A DNA stretch of 64,000 bases. Origin: Streptomyces nojiriensis (GTDB taxonomy: Bacteria; Actinomycetota; Actinomycetes; Streptomycetales; Streptomycetaceae). Shown in pieces: positions 40,922 to 50,311 of this stretch. The stretch covers positions 8,369,501-8,433,500 of the forward strand of contig NZ_CP071139.1 in assembly GCF_017639205.1 (NCBI RefSeq), given 5' to 3'. Within the stretch, counting starts at the first letter, position 1. Each line of letters starts with the position of its first letter. Under the pieces are notes generated by a model. The model ran no database searches and was not told the DNA's origin. It saw only the letters and a list, made by a program, of their open reading frames with translations. Both the position numbers and the translations under genes were made by a program.

Positions 40922-43747
40922 TCATGCGGCGGCCAGGCTGCACTCGGCCCAGATGACCTTGCCGTCGGTGGTGTAGCGGGTGCCCCAGGACTGGGCGAGC
41001 TGCGCGACGAGGAAGAGGCCGCGGCCGCCCTCGTCGGTGGTGGCCGACAGGCGCATGCGCGGGGCGCTGCTGCTGGCGTCGTGCACCTCGCAGATCAGGT
41101 TCCGGTCGTGGATGAGACGTACCCGGATGGGCGCGGTCCCGTACCGGACGGCGTTCGTGACCAGCTCGCTGAGCAGGAGTTCCGTGGCGAACGCGGACTC
41201 CTCCAGCCCCCACCGGTTCAGCTGGCTCACGGAGGCCGCGCGGACCTCGGAGACGAGTGCCGGGTCGGCGGCCAGCTCCCAGGTGGCGATCCGGTCCGCG
41301 GGTACGGCGTGGGTGCGGGCGACGAGGAGCGCGATGTCGTCGTCAGGATGCTCGGGTGCCACGGCGTCGAGGACGGCCTGGCAGGTTTCCTCCGGGGCCC
41401 GGTCCGGGTGGGCCAGCGCCCGGTTCAGGGCGTCGAGGGCCACGTCGATGTCGCGGTGGCGGTCCTCGATGAGCCCGTCGGTGTAGAGGACGAGCTGGCT
41501 GTGCTCGGGGAGCCGGATCTCGGCCGACTCGAAGGGCAGGCCGCCGAGGCCGAGCGGGGGACCGGCGGGCAGGTCGAGGAGGGACACCGTGCCGTCGGGT
41601 CGGACCAGCGCGGGCGGAGGGTGGCCGGCCCGGGCCATCGTGCACTGCTGGGAGGTGGGGTCGTAGATGGCGTACAGGCAGGTGGCGCCGACGATGCCGG
41701 TGCTGGCGGAGCCGGGGCCGTCCCCGCCCTCCTCCCGGTCGAGGCGCACCATCAGGTTGTCGAGGTGGGTGAGGAGCTCGTCGGGGGCCAGCTCCAGCTC
41801 GGCGAAGTTGCGGGCGGCGGTCCGCAGGCGGCCCATGGTGGCGGCGGCGTGCAGTCCGTGGCCGACGACGTCGCCGACGAGGAGGGCGACCCGGGCCCCG
41901 GACAGGGGGATGACGTCGAACCAGTCGCCGCCCACGCCCGACTCGGCGGGCAGATAGCGGTGGGCGACCTCGACGGCGCTCTGCTCGGGGAGGTCGCGGG
42001 GGAGCAGGCTGCGCTGCAGGGACAGGGCGAGGGTGTGTTCGCGGGTGTAGCGGCGGGCGTTGTCGATGCAGAGGGAGGCGCGGGCGGCGAGTTCCTGGGC
42101 CAGGGAACGGTCGTCGTCCCCGTAGGGGGCCGGGTCCTGCGAGCGGTAGAAGCTCGCGACGCCGAGGACGGCGCCACGGGCGAGCAGGGGGACGGTGATC
42201 AGGGAGTGGATGTTGTGGGCGAGGAGCAGTTCGGCGTGCTGGGGATCCTGGGCGATCCAGCCGAAGGCGGCCTTCAGATCCTGTTCGAGCACCGGCTGCC
42301 GGGTGGCGATGCAGCGCATGTGGGGCGTGGTGGGCCGCAGGCTGATCTGCGAGCCGACCGGGTAGAAGGGGCAGTCCTCGCGGATGCCGTGGACCACCGT
42401 GCGGTGCATCTCGGTGGTGGGGTGGGGGGACTCCTCCCCGAGGAGTACGCCCCCGGGCAGGTCGACGGTGACGAAATCGGCCAACCTCGGGACGGCCGTC
42501 TCGGCGAGCTCCCAGGCGGTGCGGCTCACGTCCAGCGTGGTGCCGATGCGGTTGCTGGCCTCGGCCAGCAACTCCAGGCGCCGGCGCGCCGCGACGGCGT
42601 ACTTGCCCACCTCGGGCTCGCCCACCAGCACCAGCCCCCTGACCCGGCCCCGGGCGGGGCCGGCGGCGGGCGCCGCGACGGCCTCCCCGGCGGGGCCTTC
42701 GGCGAGCGGTGCGCCGGGTGCGCGGACCGTCACCGGTTCCGGACCGGGGGTGACGCGGGGGTGGAGCCCGGGCGGCGCCGCGCCGGGGGAGGGGGCGTGC
42801 GGGTGGGTGGGGGCGGGGGCGTGCCGCTCCGAGTCCTCGGGGAGCAGTGCCTCGACGACGACCCCCTCCACCCCGGCGGCGCTCGTCACGGGGCGGCTGA
42901 CCAGCGTGACCCACCGGCCGCGGGACAAGGGCACCTCGGTGGCGGCCCTCCGGTCCCCGGACATCAGTTCCGTGGCCTTCTCCTTCAGGGTGGCCTGGTC
43001 GCTCTGCTCCAGTTCGCTCTGGAGGAAGTCGGCCATCGCGACCGGGTGCCCGTCGAGTCCGTGCTCGCTGCTCAGGGCGAGGCTCGCGGTGTCGAGATAG
43101 GCCTGCAGCAGACCGTGCTCGCGCGCCGAACTCTGGTCCATCAGGCGTCGTTCGATGGCTTCGGCCGCCTTGCGCACCACGGGGATCAGCGCCGGGTCGG
43201 CCTCGGTGTAGGGGTAGCCGAGGCACAGGACGCCCTGGATGTGCCCGCTGAGCTGGTCGCGCAGGGGGATCGCGGTACAGGCGCTCGACTGTGACCGCTC
43301 GGCGAAGTGCTCGGCGCCGTAGACCTGGCACAGCCGCCGCTCCGCGAGGGTGAGGCCGATGCCGTTCGTCCCGGCGAACTGCTCGGCGAAGACGAACCCG
43401 GGCACGGTCTGGATCGGGGCGAGACGGCGGGCCATGGATTTCTCGCCGAAGCGGCGCGCGAGCACCATGCCGTGGCCGTCGGCGAGGCTGATGTTCGTCT
43501 GGCTGCCCGCGAAGATGGCCTGGAGCCGGTCGAGCACGGGCTCTGCGGCGCGCAGCAGCGGACCGTCCAGGTCGACGTCCTCCTGGAAGGGGAGCTCGGA
43601 CTGGTCCGGCGACAGCCCCAGCAGACGGCTGCGCTGCCACGAACTCAGGATCGGACTTCTCACGCTCCCCTCGACCGACTCGCCTTGCAGGAATCGGTCA
43701 CGGAAGCGCACGGGGCCGATGCGGTCCCCGACGACCCCCATGTGCAT
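40922..43747 (-). CDS. SpoIIE-family phosphatase with GAF domains and HATPase, 941 aa
   Basis: Domains in order: an N-terminal GAF like those of FhlA/XylR activators (about 70-205; TVPGFVFAEQFAGTNGIGLTL in part), a short PAS-like piece (about 255-310), a second GAF (about 375-550), the PP2C/SpoIIE phosphatase (SGVGGDWFDVIPLSG, LLVGDVVGHGLHAAATMG; about 575-775), and a C-terminal RsbW-like ATPase (LLLSELVTNAVRYG, HDASSSAPRMR, GGRGLFLVAQLA). Such proteins control anti-sigma antagonists by dephosphorylation and phosphorylation. ATG 43747 fits GAGGGGA; GTG 43750 and ATG 43741 are alternatives. Confidence 0.88.
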   Translation of the reverse strand: MHMGVVGDRIGPVRFRDRFLQGESVEGSVRSPILSSWQRSRLLGLSPDQSELPFQEDVDLDGPLLRAAEPVLDRLQAIFAGSQTNISLADGHGMVLARRFGEKSMARRLAPIQTVPGFVFAEQFAGTNGIGLTLAERRLCQVYGAEHFAERSQSSACTAIPLRDQLSGHIQGVLCLGYPYTEADPALIPVVRKAAEAIERRLMDQSSAREHGLLQAYLDTASLALSSEHGLDGHPVAMADFLQSELEQSDQATLKEKATELMSGDRRAATEVPLSRGRWVTLVSRPVTSAAGVEGVVVEALLPEDSERHAPAPTHPHAPSPGAAPPGLHPRVTPGPEPVTVRAPGAPLAEGPAGEAVAAPAAGPARGRVRGLVLVGEPEVGKYAVAARRRLELLAEASNRIGTTLDVSRTAWELAETAVPRLADFVTVDLPGGVLLGEESPHPTTEMHRTVVHGIREDCPFYPVGSQISLRPTTPHMRCIATRQPVLEQDLKAAFGWIAQDPQHAELLLAHNIHSLITVPLLARGAVLGVASFYRSQDPAPYGDDDRSLAQELAARASLCIDNARRYTREHTLALSLQRSLLPRDLPEQSAVEVAHRYLPAESGVGGDWFDVIPLSGARVALLVGDVVGHGLHAAATMGRLRTAARNFAELELAPDELLTHLDNLMVRLDREEGGDGPGSASTGIVGATCLYAIYDPTSQQCTMARAGHPPPALVRPDGTVSLLDLPAGPPLGLGGLPFESAEIRLPEHSQLVLYTDGLIEDRHRDIDVALDALNRALAHPDRAPEETCQAVLDAVAPEHPDDDIALLVARTHAVPADRIATWELAADPALVSEVRAASVSQLNRWGLEESAFATELLLSELVTNAVRYGTAPIRVRLIHDRNLICEVHDASSSAPRMRLSATTDEGGRGLFLVAQLAQSWGTRYTTDGKVIWAECSLAAA

Positions 43748-43846
43748 CACGTCCCCTCACCGGAGCGCCCTCGATCACAGGATTTGAGTATATTCCTCAC
43801 ATTTCGGCGATGAGTAAGGGAGCGAAGTGATCAGCGGGCGCGGGCG

Positions 43847-44794
43847 TCACAGGATCGCGACCGGATTGACGGGTGAACCCGTTCCGCCGGGGACGTTCAG
43901 CGGGGCCACGACGAGCAGGAACGCGTAACGGCCCGCTTCGGCGCACGCGGCCGAGAGCGGTTCGAGGTCGAGGTTGTCCAGCAGCGGCACGCCCATCGCC
44001 GTGACGGCGAGCGCGTGCACGGGGGAATGCAGCCCCTCGACCGGCGAAGGCCGTACATCGCTGTCGCCGTCGCCGCCCAGCAGCGCGACGGCCCGCTCGG
44101 CCAGCAGCGGCAGGGCGTGCACGTGCCAGCCCGCGCTCGCCGCGTCCGGGTTCCAGGGGCCGAGCTCCCGGCGCCGGCGCAAGGCCCCGGAGCGCAGCAG
44201 CACCGCGTCGCCGTCCCCGACGGTCACTCCGAGCGCCTCCTCCGCGGCGACGAGGTCCCGGGCGTGCACCGCACGGCCCGGTTCGAGCCATTCGACGCCG
44301 AGGACGGCGGGCAGGTCGACCAGGACGCCCCGCGCGACCAGGGGGCCGAGCGCCGACACCGCTCCGAAGCGGGCACCCGCCGCATCGACGTGGTCACGCG
44401 CCGCGCGCCCGTCGTACAGTCGCCCCCGGTAGGCGACGTGTGACAGCGCGTCGAGGTGCGTCACGGCCTTGCCGTGATAGTCCGCGGCCAGGAAGTCCTT
44501 GTGGACGGACGGCTCCGGGGCCTGTACGTCGCCGAGGTCGGACATGTAGTGGAGCGCGGGCTTCGCGTTGTCCGGGCCGGGGCGGGTGTCCCAGGGCCGT
44601 GCCATCGGGACGACCGTCCCGTCGCGGACCGTGGCGGTGGCCCTGCGCGCGTGTTCCGCCGTCACCCGGTTCCAGGCCCCGCGGTCGGCCGCCGCCCACC
44701 GGCCCCACGTACGGACCGACGCGAACAGCGCGTCGAACTCCTCGCGGGAGACGGCGGGCCCGTTCGCCGGCCCGCCGGCGGGGACGTCGCTCAT
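43847..44794 (-). CDS. Cyclase-family (kynurenine formamidase-like) metalloprotein, 315 aa
   Basis: The PF04199 metal motif appears as GKAVTHLDALSHVAYRGRLY (HxxxxD/H pattern). GDAVLLRSG and EGLHSPVHALAVTAMGVPLLDNLDLEPL match the rest of the domain. Family members hydrolyse amides or lactones with a divalent metal. Start ATG 44794; 91 bp separate it from the divergent reductase gene. The missing polyketide context makes a cyclase role unlikely. Confidence 0.82.
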   Translation of the reverse strand: MSDVPAGGPANGPAVSREEFDALFASVRTWGRWAAADRGAWNRVTAEHARRATATVRDGTVVPMARPWDTRPGPDNAKPALHYMSDLGDVQAPEPSVHKDFLAADYHGKAVTHLDALSHVAYRGRLYDGRAARDHVDAAGARFGAVSALGPLVARGVLVDLPAVLGVEWLEPGRAVHARDLVAAEEALGVTVGDGDAVLLRSGALRRRRELGPWNPDAASAGWHVHALPLLAERAVALLGGDGDSDVRPSPVEGLHSPVHALAVTAMGVPLLDNLDLEPLSAACAEAGRYAFLLVVAPLNVPGGTGSPVNPVAIL

Positions 44795-44885
44795 GTCACC
44801 AGTGTCCGGCCGTTCGCACCGCGGCGCTGGCCGGGAGACGTTCTCCGCGGAAGGGGCCGCCGGTCGCCCGCGCTAGGGTGCGCAC

Positions 44886-45836
44886 GTGAGCTTCCATGTC
44901 GTCATAGGTTATGGACCCGCCGGCGCCGCGACCGCCCGGCTCCTCGCCGAACAGGGCCGTACCGTAAGGGTCGTCACCAGATCGGGCCGAAGCCCGGAAC
45001 CCGGGATCGAACACGTCGCGCTGGACGCGTCGGACAGCCGGCGGCTGGCCGACGCCGTGCAGGGCGCGGCGGCGATCCACAGCTGCGCCGCACCGCCCTA
45101 CCACCGCTGGGCGGCCGACTGGCCGCCGCTGGCCTCGTCGCTCTGCGCCGCGGCCGAGGCGACCGGGGCCGTCCTGGTCATGCTGGGGAACCTCTACGGC
45201 TACGGCCCGGTGGACGGCCCCATGACCGAGGAACTGCCGCTCGCCGCCACCGGTACCAAGGGGCGGGTCCGCGCCGCGGTCTGGGAGCGGGCGCGGGAAC
45301 TGCACGAGCAGGGCCGGATCAGGGCGGTCGAGGTACGCGCCTCGGACTTCTTCGGACCCGGCGTCACCGATGGCGGCCACCTGGCCGCCCGCGTCGTGCC
45401 GCCGCTGCTGCGCGGCAAGCCGGTCACCACGCTGGGGGACCCGGACGCCCCGCACAGCTGGACCTATCTCCCCGATGTCGCCCGGACGCTGGTCGAGGTC
45501 GCGGGCGAGGAGCGCGCCTGGGGGCGTGCCTGGCACGTCCCGACCCAGCCGGCCCGGTCCGTACGGGAGATGGTCGAGCGGCTCTGCTCCCAGGCGGGAA
45601 CGGGACCGGTCGCCGTGCGCGGACTCCCGTCCGCCGTGGTCGGCGTGGCGGCGCTCTTCTCCCCGCTGATCCGCGAACTGAAGGAGATCCGCTACCAGTT
45701 CGACCGTCCGTTCGTCGTGAATTCGAGCGCCTACGAGGCGGCGTTCGCGGTACGGTCCACCCCCGTCGACGAGCAGGTCAAGGCGACCGTGGAATGGTGG
45801 CGCGAACGGCTCGCGGCCGGTGACCGACACGGGTGA
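44886..45836 (+). CDS. NAD-dependent epimerase/reductase, 316 aa
   Basis: Extended-SDR-like: N-terminal VVIGYGPAGAATARLLAEQGRTVRVVTRS (a looser GxGxxG), NLYGYGPVDGPMTEELP, and VRASDFFGPGV. The usual YxxxK is not obvious, so catalysis may differ from that of true epimerases. GTG 44886 is the only good start. Its stop lies 10 bp before ATG 45847 of the megaenzyme, or overlaps its GTG 45820, so the two proteins are made together and this enzyme may reduce the aminoketone product. Confidence 0.75.
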   Translation: MSFHVVIGYGPAGAATARLLAEQGRTVRVVTRSGRSPEPGIEHVALDASDSRRLADAVQGAAAIHSCAAPPYHRWAADWPPLASSLCAAAEATGAVLVMLGNLYGYGPVDGPMTEELPLAATGTKGRVRAAVWERARELHEQGRIRAVEVRASDFFGPGVTDGGHLAARVVPPLLRGKPVTTLGDPDAPHSWTYLPDVARTLVEVAGEERAWGRAWHVPTQPARSVREMVERLCSQAGTGPVAVRGLPSAVVGVAALFSPLIRELKEIRYQFDRPFVVNSSAYEAAFAVRSTPVDEQVKATVEWWRERLAAGDRHG

Positions 45837-45846
45837 CAGGACAGGG

Positions 45847-48800
45847 ATGGCCCACATGGAGGACCCCGTAAGACCGCGGCGGGACGACATCGCCGTCGTG
45901 GGGATGGCGTGCCGGTTCCCGGGAGCGCGCCATGTGAACCAGTACTGGCGGCTCCTGACGGCACCGCAGCCGCAGTTCGGGGCGGTCCCGGACTCGCGGT
46001 GGCGCACCGCGGCCTTCCTGAGCGACAACGTCCGTGACACCTCGGCGGCGTACACGGACACCATGGCGCTGCTGCCGGACGTGGGCCACTTCGACGCGGC
46101 CCACTACGGCATCCCGCCGCGCCGGGCCCGGGCGATGGACCCCCAGGCCCGGCTGCTGATCGACCTCGCCCGCGAGGCCATCCAGGACGCGGGGTGGGAG
46201 GCCGACGGCTTCGACCGCGAGGAGACCTCGGTGATCACGGCGCTCACCGAGGGCGGCTACCGCGAACTCAGCACCATGCGGATCCGGATGCGCCAGCTGG
46301 CCGGTGGCGAGTTCGGGGCGCGGCTCGCCCACCCCCGCCTGCCGGAGACGGTCCGCGCCGTCGACGGACTCAACGGCACCTCGGTGGCCGGGCTCCTGCT
46401 CAACATGGGCCCCAACACCATCAGCTCCGTCTTCGACCTGCACGGCGAGAGCTACGCCCTGGACTCGGCCTGCTCGGGCGGACTCATGGCCGTGGCCAAC
46501 GCCGTGCACGCACTGCGCGCGGGCCGCTCCCGCATCGCCCTGGCGGGCGGCGCCCAACTGATCCTCACCCCCGACCTGCTGGTCGGTCTGTGCCGGATCG
46601 GCGCCATCTCGCGCAGCGGCCGCTGCCTGCCCTTCGGCGCCCGGGCCGACGGCTTCGTCCTGGGCGAGGGCGCCGGAGTCCTGGTCCTGCGGCCCCTGAG
46701 CGACGCCCTGGCGGCGGGCGACCGGGTCTACGCCGTGATCCGCGGTGTGGGAACGGCCAACGACGGGACCGTGCAGGGCGGTATGCACCCCCAGGCGGCC
46801 GGCCAGCTCCGCACACTGCGCCGGGCCTACCGGGACGCGGGACTGGCCCCGGACGCGGTGGGCTACCTGGAGGCGCACGGCACCGGAACCACGGTCGGCG
46901 ACCCCGTCGAGCTCGCCGTCCTGCGCGAACTGCGCGGTGAACACACCGAACCCGCCCACCTCGGCGCCGTGAAGGCGGTGGTCGGCCACTCGCTGAACTC
47001 CGCGGGGATCGCCGGGCTCATCAAGTCGGTCCTGGCCGTACAGCGGGGCGTGATACCCCCGCAGCCCGAGTGCGACCTGGCCGATCGCGCCGGGCTCGAC
47101 GCCGCTCGGCTGACCGTGGCGTCGACCCCGACCCCGTGGCCGGACCGCGCCGGTCCGCGCCGGGCGGGGGTGAGCGCCTTCGGCTTCGGCGGCACCGGTG
47201 TCCACCTGGTGGTGGAGGAGTGCACCACGGCGCCGGCCGGCCCGGCGGCGCCCGCAGCGCGCGGCGACGGACCGTACGTACTGGCCCTCAGCGCGCGCGA
47301 CCGGGACGGACTGGCCCGCTACGCCCGGGAGCTCGCCGAAACCCTCGCCGAGGACCGGCTCCCGCTGGCCGCGGTGGCGGACACCCTCGCCCGCCGCACA
47401 CCCCTCACGCAGCACCTCTCCCTGGCGGCCCAGGACACCGCCGACGCCTGCGCCAGGCTGACGGCGGCGGCCGCCGCCGTCGAGGCGGGCCGTACGGAGG
47501 AGCTCGGCGACCCCGCGGCCGCCACCGGCGCCGTGTCCCCGCCGCCCGCGACGGTTCGGACACCTCCGTGCACCCTGCCACCGAGCCCGCTGGCTCCGCG
47601 CCGCCACTGGGTCGTGGACGATGCGGCGCGCGAGCTGCCGGATCCCGGCGAGGCGATACCCGAGGCACCCGCGGCATCCGCCGTGCCGCTCCCCGGCGGC
47701 GCGCCGGCCGCGTCCGCCGCGTCCGCCGCCTCCCTCGTGCTCGAAGAGGTCTCGCGGACCGGTGTCTTCCCGCTCTCCGAGCTGAGCGGGCACCTGATCC
47801 TGGTGGCCGATCTCGGATTCGACTCCCTGATGCTGCAGGAGCTCGGGGTCAACATCGCCAAGCGGATACCGGGCTTCCGGTCCGAGGAGCTGTTCTCGCC
47901 CGAACTCACCGTCGACCGGCTGATCGCACTCGTGGACCCGGGCCCGGACCCGCACACCGGCCGGGACCGCACGGCGTGGGACGCCGGGACGGCCGTCATC
48001 GACGCGTTCCCCGAAGTCGGCGAGTTCGAGGAGCGCCTCGGCGAGATCACCGACGGTGGCGCGGCCAACCCGTACTTCCGGGTCCATGAGGGCAACATCC
48101 GCGACACGACCGTCATCGGCGGCCGCACCCTGCTGTCCTTCGGCAGTTACAACTACCTCGGGCTCTCCGGCCATCCCGCGGTCGACGAAGCCGTGCACCG
48201 GGCGGTGGACCGGTACGGCACCTCGGTCTCCGCGAGCCGCGTGCTCTCCGGCGAACGGGACCTGACCGTACGGCTGGAGCGGGCGCTGGCGGACTTCCTC
48301 GGCGTCGGCGACTGCCTGGCCCTGGTGAGCGGCCACGCCACCAACGTCACCGCGATAGGGCACCTCGTCGGCCCCGAGGACCTCGTGGTGCACGACGCGC
48401 TCGCCCACGACAGCATCCTCCAGGGCTGCGCCCTGTCCGGGGCGGCGCGACGGCCCTTCGCCCACAACGACATGGGGCAGCTGGAGCACATGCTGCGGCT
48501 CAACCGGCCCCGGTTCCGACGGGTGCTGATCGCCGTCGAGGGCGCCTACAGCATGGACGGCGACCTCGTCGACCTGCCCGCCGTGGTCGAGCTGAAGAAG
48601 CGCTACGGCGCCCTGCTCATGGTCGACGAGGCCCACAGCATCGGCACCGTCGGCGAACGCGGCCGGGGAGTCGGCGAGTTCTTCGGGGTGGACCGGTCCG
48701 ACGTGGACCTGTGGATGGGGACCCTCTCCAAGGCCTTCGCCAGCTGCGGCGGTTACCTCGGCGGTTCGGCCCGGACGGTGCGCTGGCTGCGGCACACCCT

Positions 48801-49206
48801 CCCCGGATTCGTCTACAGCGTCGGCCTGACTCCGGCCAACGCGGCCGCGGCGCTGGCCGCCACCGAGCTGCTCACCGCGCAGCCGCAGCGGGTGCGTGCG
48901 CTCAGGAGGAACTCCGAGCTCTTCCTCCGGCTCGCCGCGGGGGCCGGTCTGGCGACGGGCACCAGCGCGGGCACGCCCATCGTGCCGTGCATCCTCGGTG
49001 ACTCCGTGAGGACCCTGCGCGTCGCGGACGGACTGTTCACGCGGGGCGTCGTCGCGGACCCGATCTTCCACCCCGCCGTGGAGGAGGGGCTGTCGAGACT
49101 GCGGTTCTTCATCACCAGCGAACACCGCGAGGAGGACATCGGGCGGGCCGTGTCGATCCTGGCCGAAGAGGTGGCGGCCGCCGGGGGCCGGCGAGACGTC
49201 CCCTAA
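45847..49206 (+). CDS. KS-ACP-alpha-oxoamine synthase fusion enzyme, 1119 aa
   Basis: Numbering from ATG 45847. Ketosynthase, 12-460: active Cys209 in DSACSGG, His344 in EAHGTGTTVG, His381 in VKAVVGHSLNSAG. A KS-AT linker-like stretch follows (VLALSARDRDGLARYA, 477-545), and a post-AT-linker-like LPPSPLAPRRHW (577-588), but no acyltransferase. The carrier domain has Ser660 in DLGFDSLM. The C-terminal PLP enzyme (about 740-1115) has VDEAHSIGTVGERGRG and the Schiff-base Lys962 in GTLSKAF. It should condense a carrier-bound acyl chain with an amino acid to an aminoketone. GTG 45820 is an alternative start. Confidence 0.9.
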   Translation: MAHMEDPVRPRRDDIAVVGMACRFPGARHVNQYWRLLTAPQPQFGAVPDSRWRTAAFLSDNVRDTSAAYTDTMALLPDVGHFDAAHYGIPPRRARAMDPQARLLIDLAREAIQDAGWEADGFDREETSVITALTEGGYRELSTMRIRMRQLAGGEFGARLAHPRLPETVRAVDGLNGTSVAGLLLNMGPNTISSVFDLHGESYALDSACSGGLMAVANAVHALRAGRSRIALAGGAQLILTPDLLVGLCRIGAISRSGRCLPFGARADGFVLGEGAGVLVLRPLSDALAAGDRVYAVIRGVGTANDGTVQGGMHPQAAGQLRTLRRAYRDAGLAPDAVGYLEAHGTGTTVGDPVELAVLRELRGEHTEPAHLGAVKAVVGHSLNSAGIAGLIKSVLAVQRGVIPPQPECDLADRAGLDAARLTVASTPTPWPDRAGPRRAGVSAFGFGGTGVHLVVEECTTAPAGPAAPAARGDGPYVLALSARDRDGLARYARELAETLAEDRLPLAAVADTLARRTPLTQHLSLAAQDTADACARLTAAAAAVEAGRTEELGDPAAATGAVSPPPATVRTPPCTLPPSPLAPRRHWVVDDAARELPDPGEAIPEAPAASAVPLPGGAPAASAASAASLVLEEVSRTGVFPLSELSGHLILVADLGFDSLMLQELGVNIAKRIPGFRSEELFSPELTVDRLIALVDPGPDPHTGRDRTAWDAGTAVIDAFPEVGEFEERLGEITDGGAANPYFRVHEGNIRDTTVIGGRTLLSFGSYNYLGLSGHPAVDEAVHRAVDRYGTSVSASRVLSGERDLTVRLERALADFLGVGDCLALVSGHATNVTAIGHLVGPEDLVVHDALAHDSILQGCALSGAARRPFAHNDMGQLEHMLRLNRPRFRRVLIAVEGAYSMDGDLVDLPAVVELKKRYGALLMVDEAHSIGTVGERGRGVGEFFGVDRSDVDLWMGTLSKAFASCGGYLGGSARTVRWLRHTLPGFVYSVGLTPANAAAALAATELLTAQPQRVRALRRNSELFLRLAAGAGLATGTSAGTPIVPCILGDSVRTLRVADGLFTRGVVADPIFHPAVEEGLSRLRFFITSEHREEDIGRAVSILAEEVAAAGGRRDVP

Positions 49207-49216
49207 GTGGTCCATG

Positions 49217-49789
49217 TCAGATCAGGGTGCGTTCGATGCGGCTGAGCGTGGCGCTGCTGGCGGGATCGCCGTCCTCGCCCCCTGCCGCGGCCGCGCCGTG
49301 GGGCTGCCCGGCGTCGCCGATCCGCTGGGACAGGAGGTAGGCGATGATCTCCGCCTCCTGTTCCTGGACGTCGTCGTAGGTCGCGCGCAGGAGCATGTCG
49401 CGTACGAGCTGGGGGTCGAGGTTGGGGAAGAGGAGGCGCGCGGCCGCCTCGTCCAGCCCGCCCGCCCCGCGATGGCAGCAGATGATGTGGCCCAGCTCGT
49501 GCAAGATGATGTGCTCCTGATGCGCGCCGGTGGTGTTGGCGTCGTAGAAGATGAGGTCCTCGTCGCGAGCGGCCACCCACATGCCGCACGGATGCGACGA
49601 GGGCATCTGCATCGGGACCAGCGTGATCGGCCGGTCGCGCACCTCGCCGAGGTGGCGGCACAGTTCGGCCACGTCGGCCGCCGCCGGCAGATCGAGTTCG
49701 GCGATCCGCTGCGCGCCCGCCTTCCGGAGCTTCTTGAGCCGGCTGCGGCGTTCCTGGTCGGCCGCCCGCTCCTTGCGGGCGCCCCTCAT
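49217..49789 (-). CDS. ImmA/IrrE-family metallo-endopeptidase, 190 aa
   Basis: The zinc-protease motif is HELGHIICCHRG in IILHELGHI. LPAAADVAELCRHLGEVRDRPITLVPM at the N-terminus is typical of actinobacterial ImmA/IrrE proteins paired with an XRE regulator. It should cleave its partner repressor or act as a sensor protease. The ATG overlaps the XRE gene's stop by four bases. Confidence 0.87.
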   Translation of the reverse strand: MRGARKERAADQERRSRLKKLRKAGAQRIAELDLPAAADVAELCRHLGEVRDRPITLVPMQMPSSHPCGMWVAARDEDLIFYDANTTGAHQEHIILHELGHIICCHRGAGGLDEAAARLLFPNLDPQLVRDMLLRATYDDVQEQEAEIIAYLLSQRIGDAGQPHGAAAAGGEDGDPASSATLSRIERTLI

Positions 49790-50250
49790 CCCGACTCGGA
49801 GGGGTCGGCGACCGGCGGCAGGCCCTGCATCTGCCGGTACTGGTCCATGATGGCCGTGATGGCCTGGAGGTTCTCCTTCTTCATCCCGGCCGCCCGCATC
49901 GCCACGGCGCGCACCCCGGACTGGCGCAGCGCCTCGATGGCGGCGAGTTCGCCGAGCACGGACTCGGCGACCTTGTCGTCGAAGAAGTAGGCGACCGAGA
50001 CCCCGAAGAAGCGGGCCAGGGCGGACAGCAGGTCGGGTGACGGGTTGGAGCGCTTCCCCGTGCGCAGCTGCGACAGGTACACACCTCCGACCTTGAGTTC
50101 GGGGTTGACCCGCTTCAGCTCGTCCGCGACCTCGGCGTTGGTCCAGTGCTTGCCCTTGGGGCGGACCGTTCGGAACAGGTCGTCGAGGCGCGTCGCGAGC
50201 AGGGGGCGTTCCTCACTCCCGTTCCCGGTGTCGTTCTCGGTCCCGGTCAT
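49786..50250 (-). CDS. XRE-family DNA-binding protein, 154 aa
   Basis: The helix-turn-helix (residues 20-85) includes HWTNAEVADELKRVNPELKVGGVYLSQLRTGKRSNPSPDLLSALARFFGVSVAYFFDD, in the usual order. The C-terminal 70 residues are helical. It is cotranslated with the ImmA/IrrE protease. The 90 bp upstream contain three related TAGCTG palindromes, likely its own operators. Confidence 0.87.
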   Translation of the reverse strand: MTGTENDTGNGSEERPLLATRLDDLFRTVRPKGKHWTNAEVADELKRVNPELKVGGVYLSQLRTGKRSNPSPDLLSALARFFGVSVAYFFDDKVAESVLGELAAIEALRQSGVRAVAMRAAGMKKENLQAITAIMDQYRQMQGLPPVADPSESG

Positions 50251-50277
50251 GGTGAACCATCCTCCCGTCGCCTGTCG

Positions 50278-50296
50278 GTATAGCCCTCAGCTATAC
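50278..50296. promoter_or_regulatory. Operator palindrome upstream of XRE gene
   Basis: GTATAGC, five bases (CCTCA), GCTATAC: perfect 7-bp arms, 28 bp upstream of the XRE start codon. Confidence 0.7.
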
Positions 50297-50311
50297 GTCA
50301 GTTTCACAGAT

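Noticed and set aside
45847..49206. A large modular polyketide cluster
   Set aside because: Only one KS and one ACP are present, with no AT, KR, TE, or tailoring genes nearby except the reductase.
45778..49215. A 1145-codon open frame antisense to the KS-ACP-AOS gene
   Set aside because: Complementary-strand artefact; the plus-strand protein has all active-site motifs.
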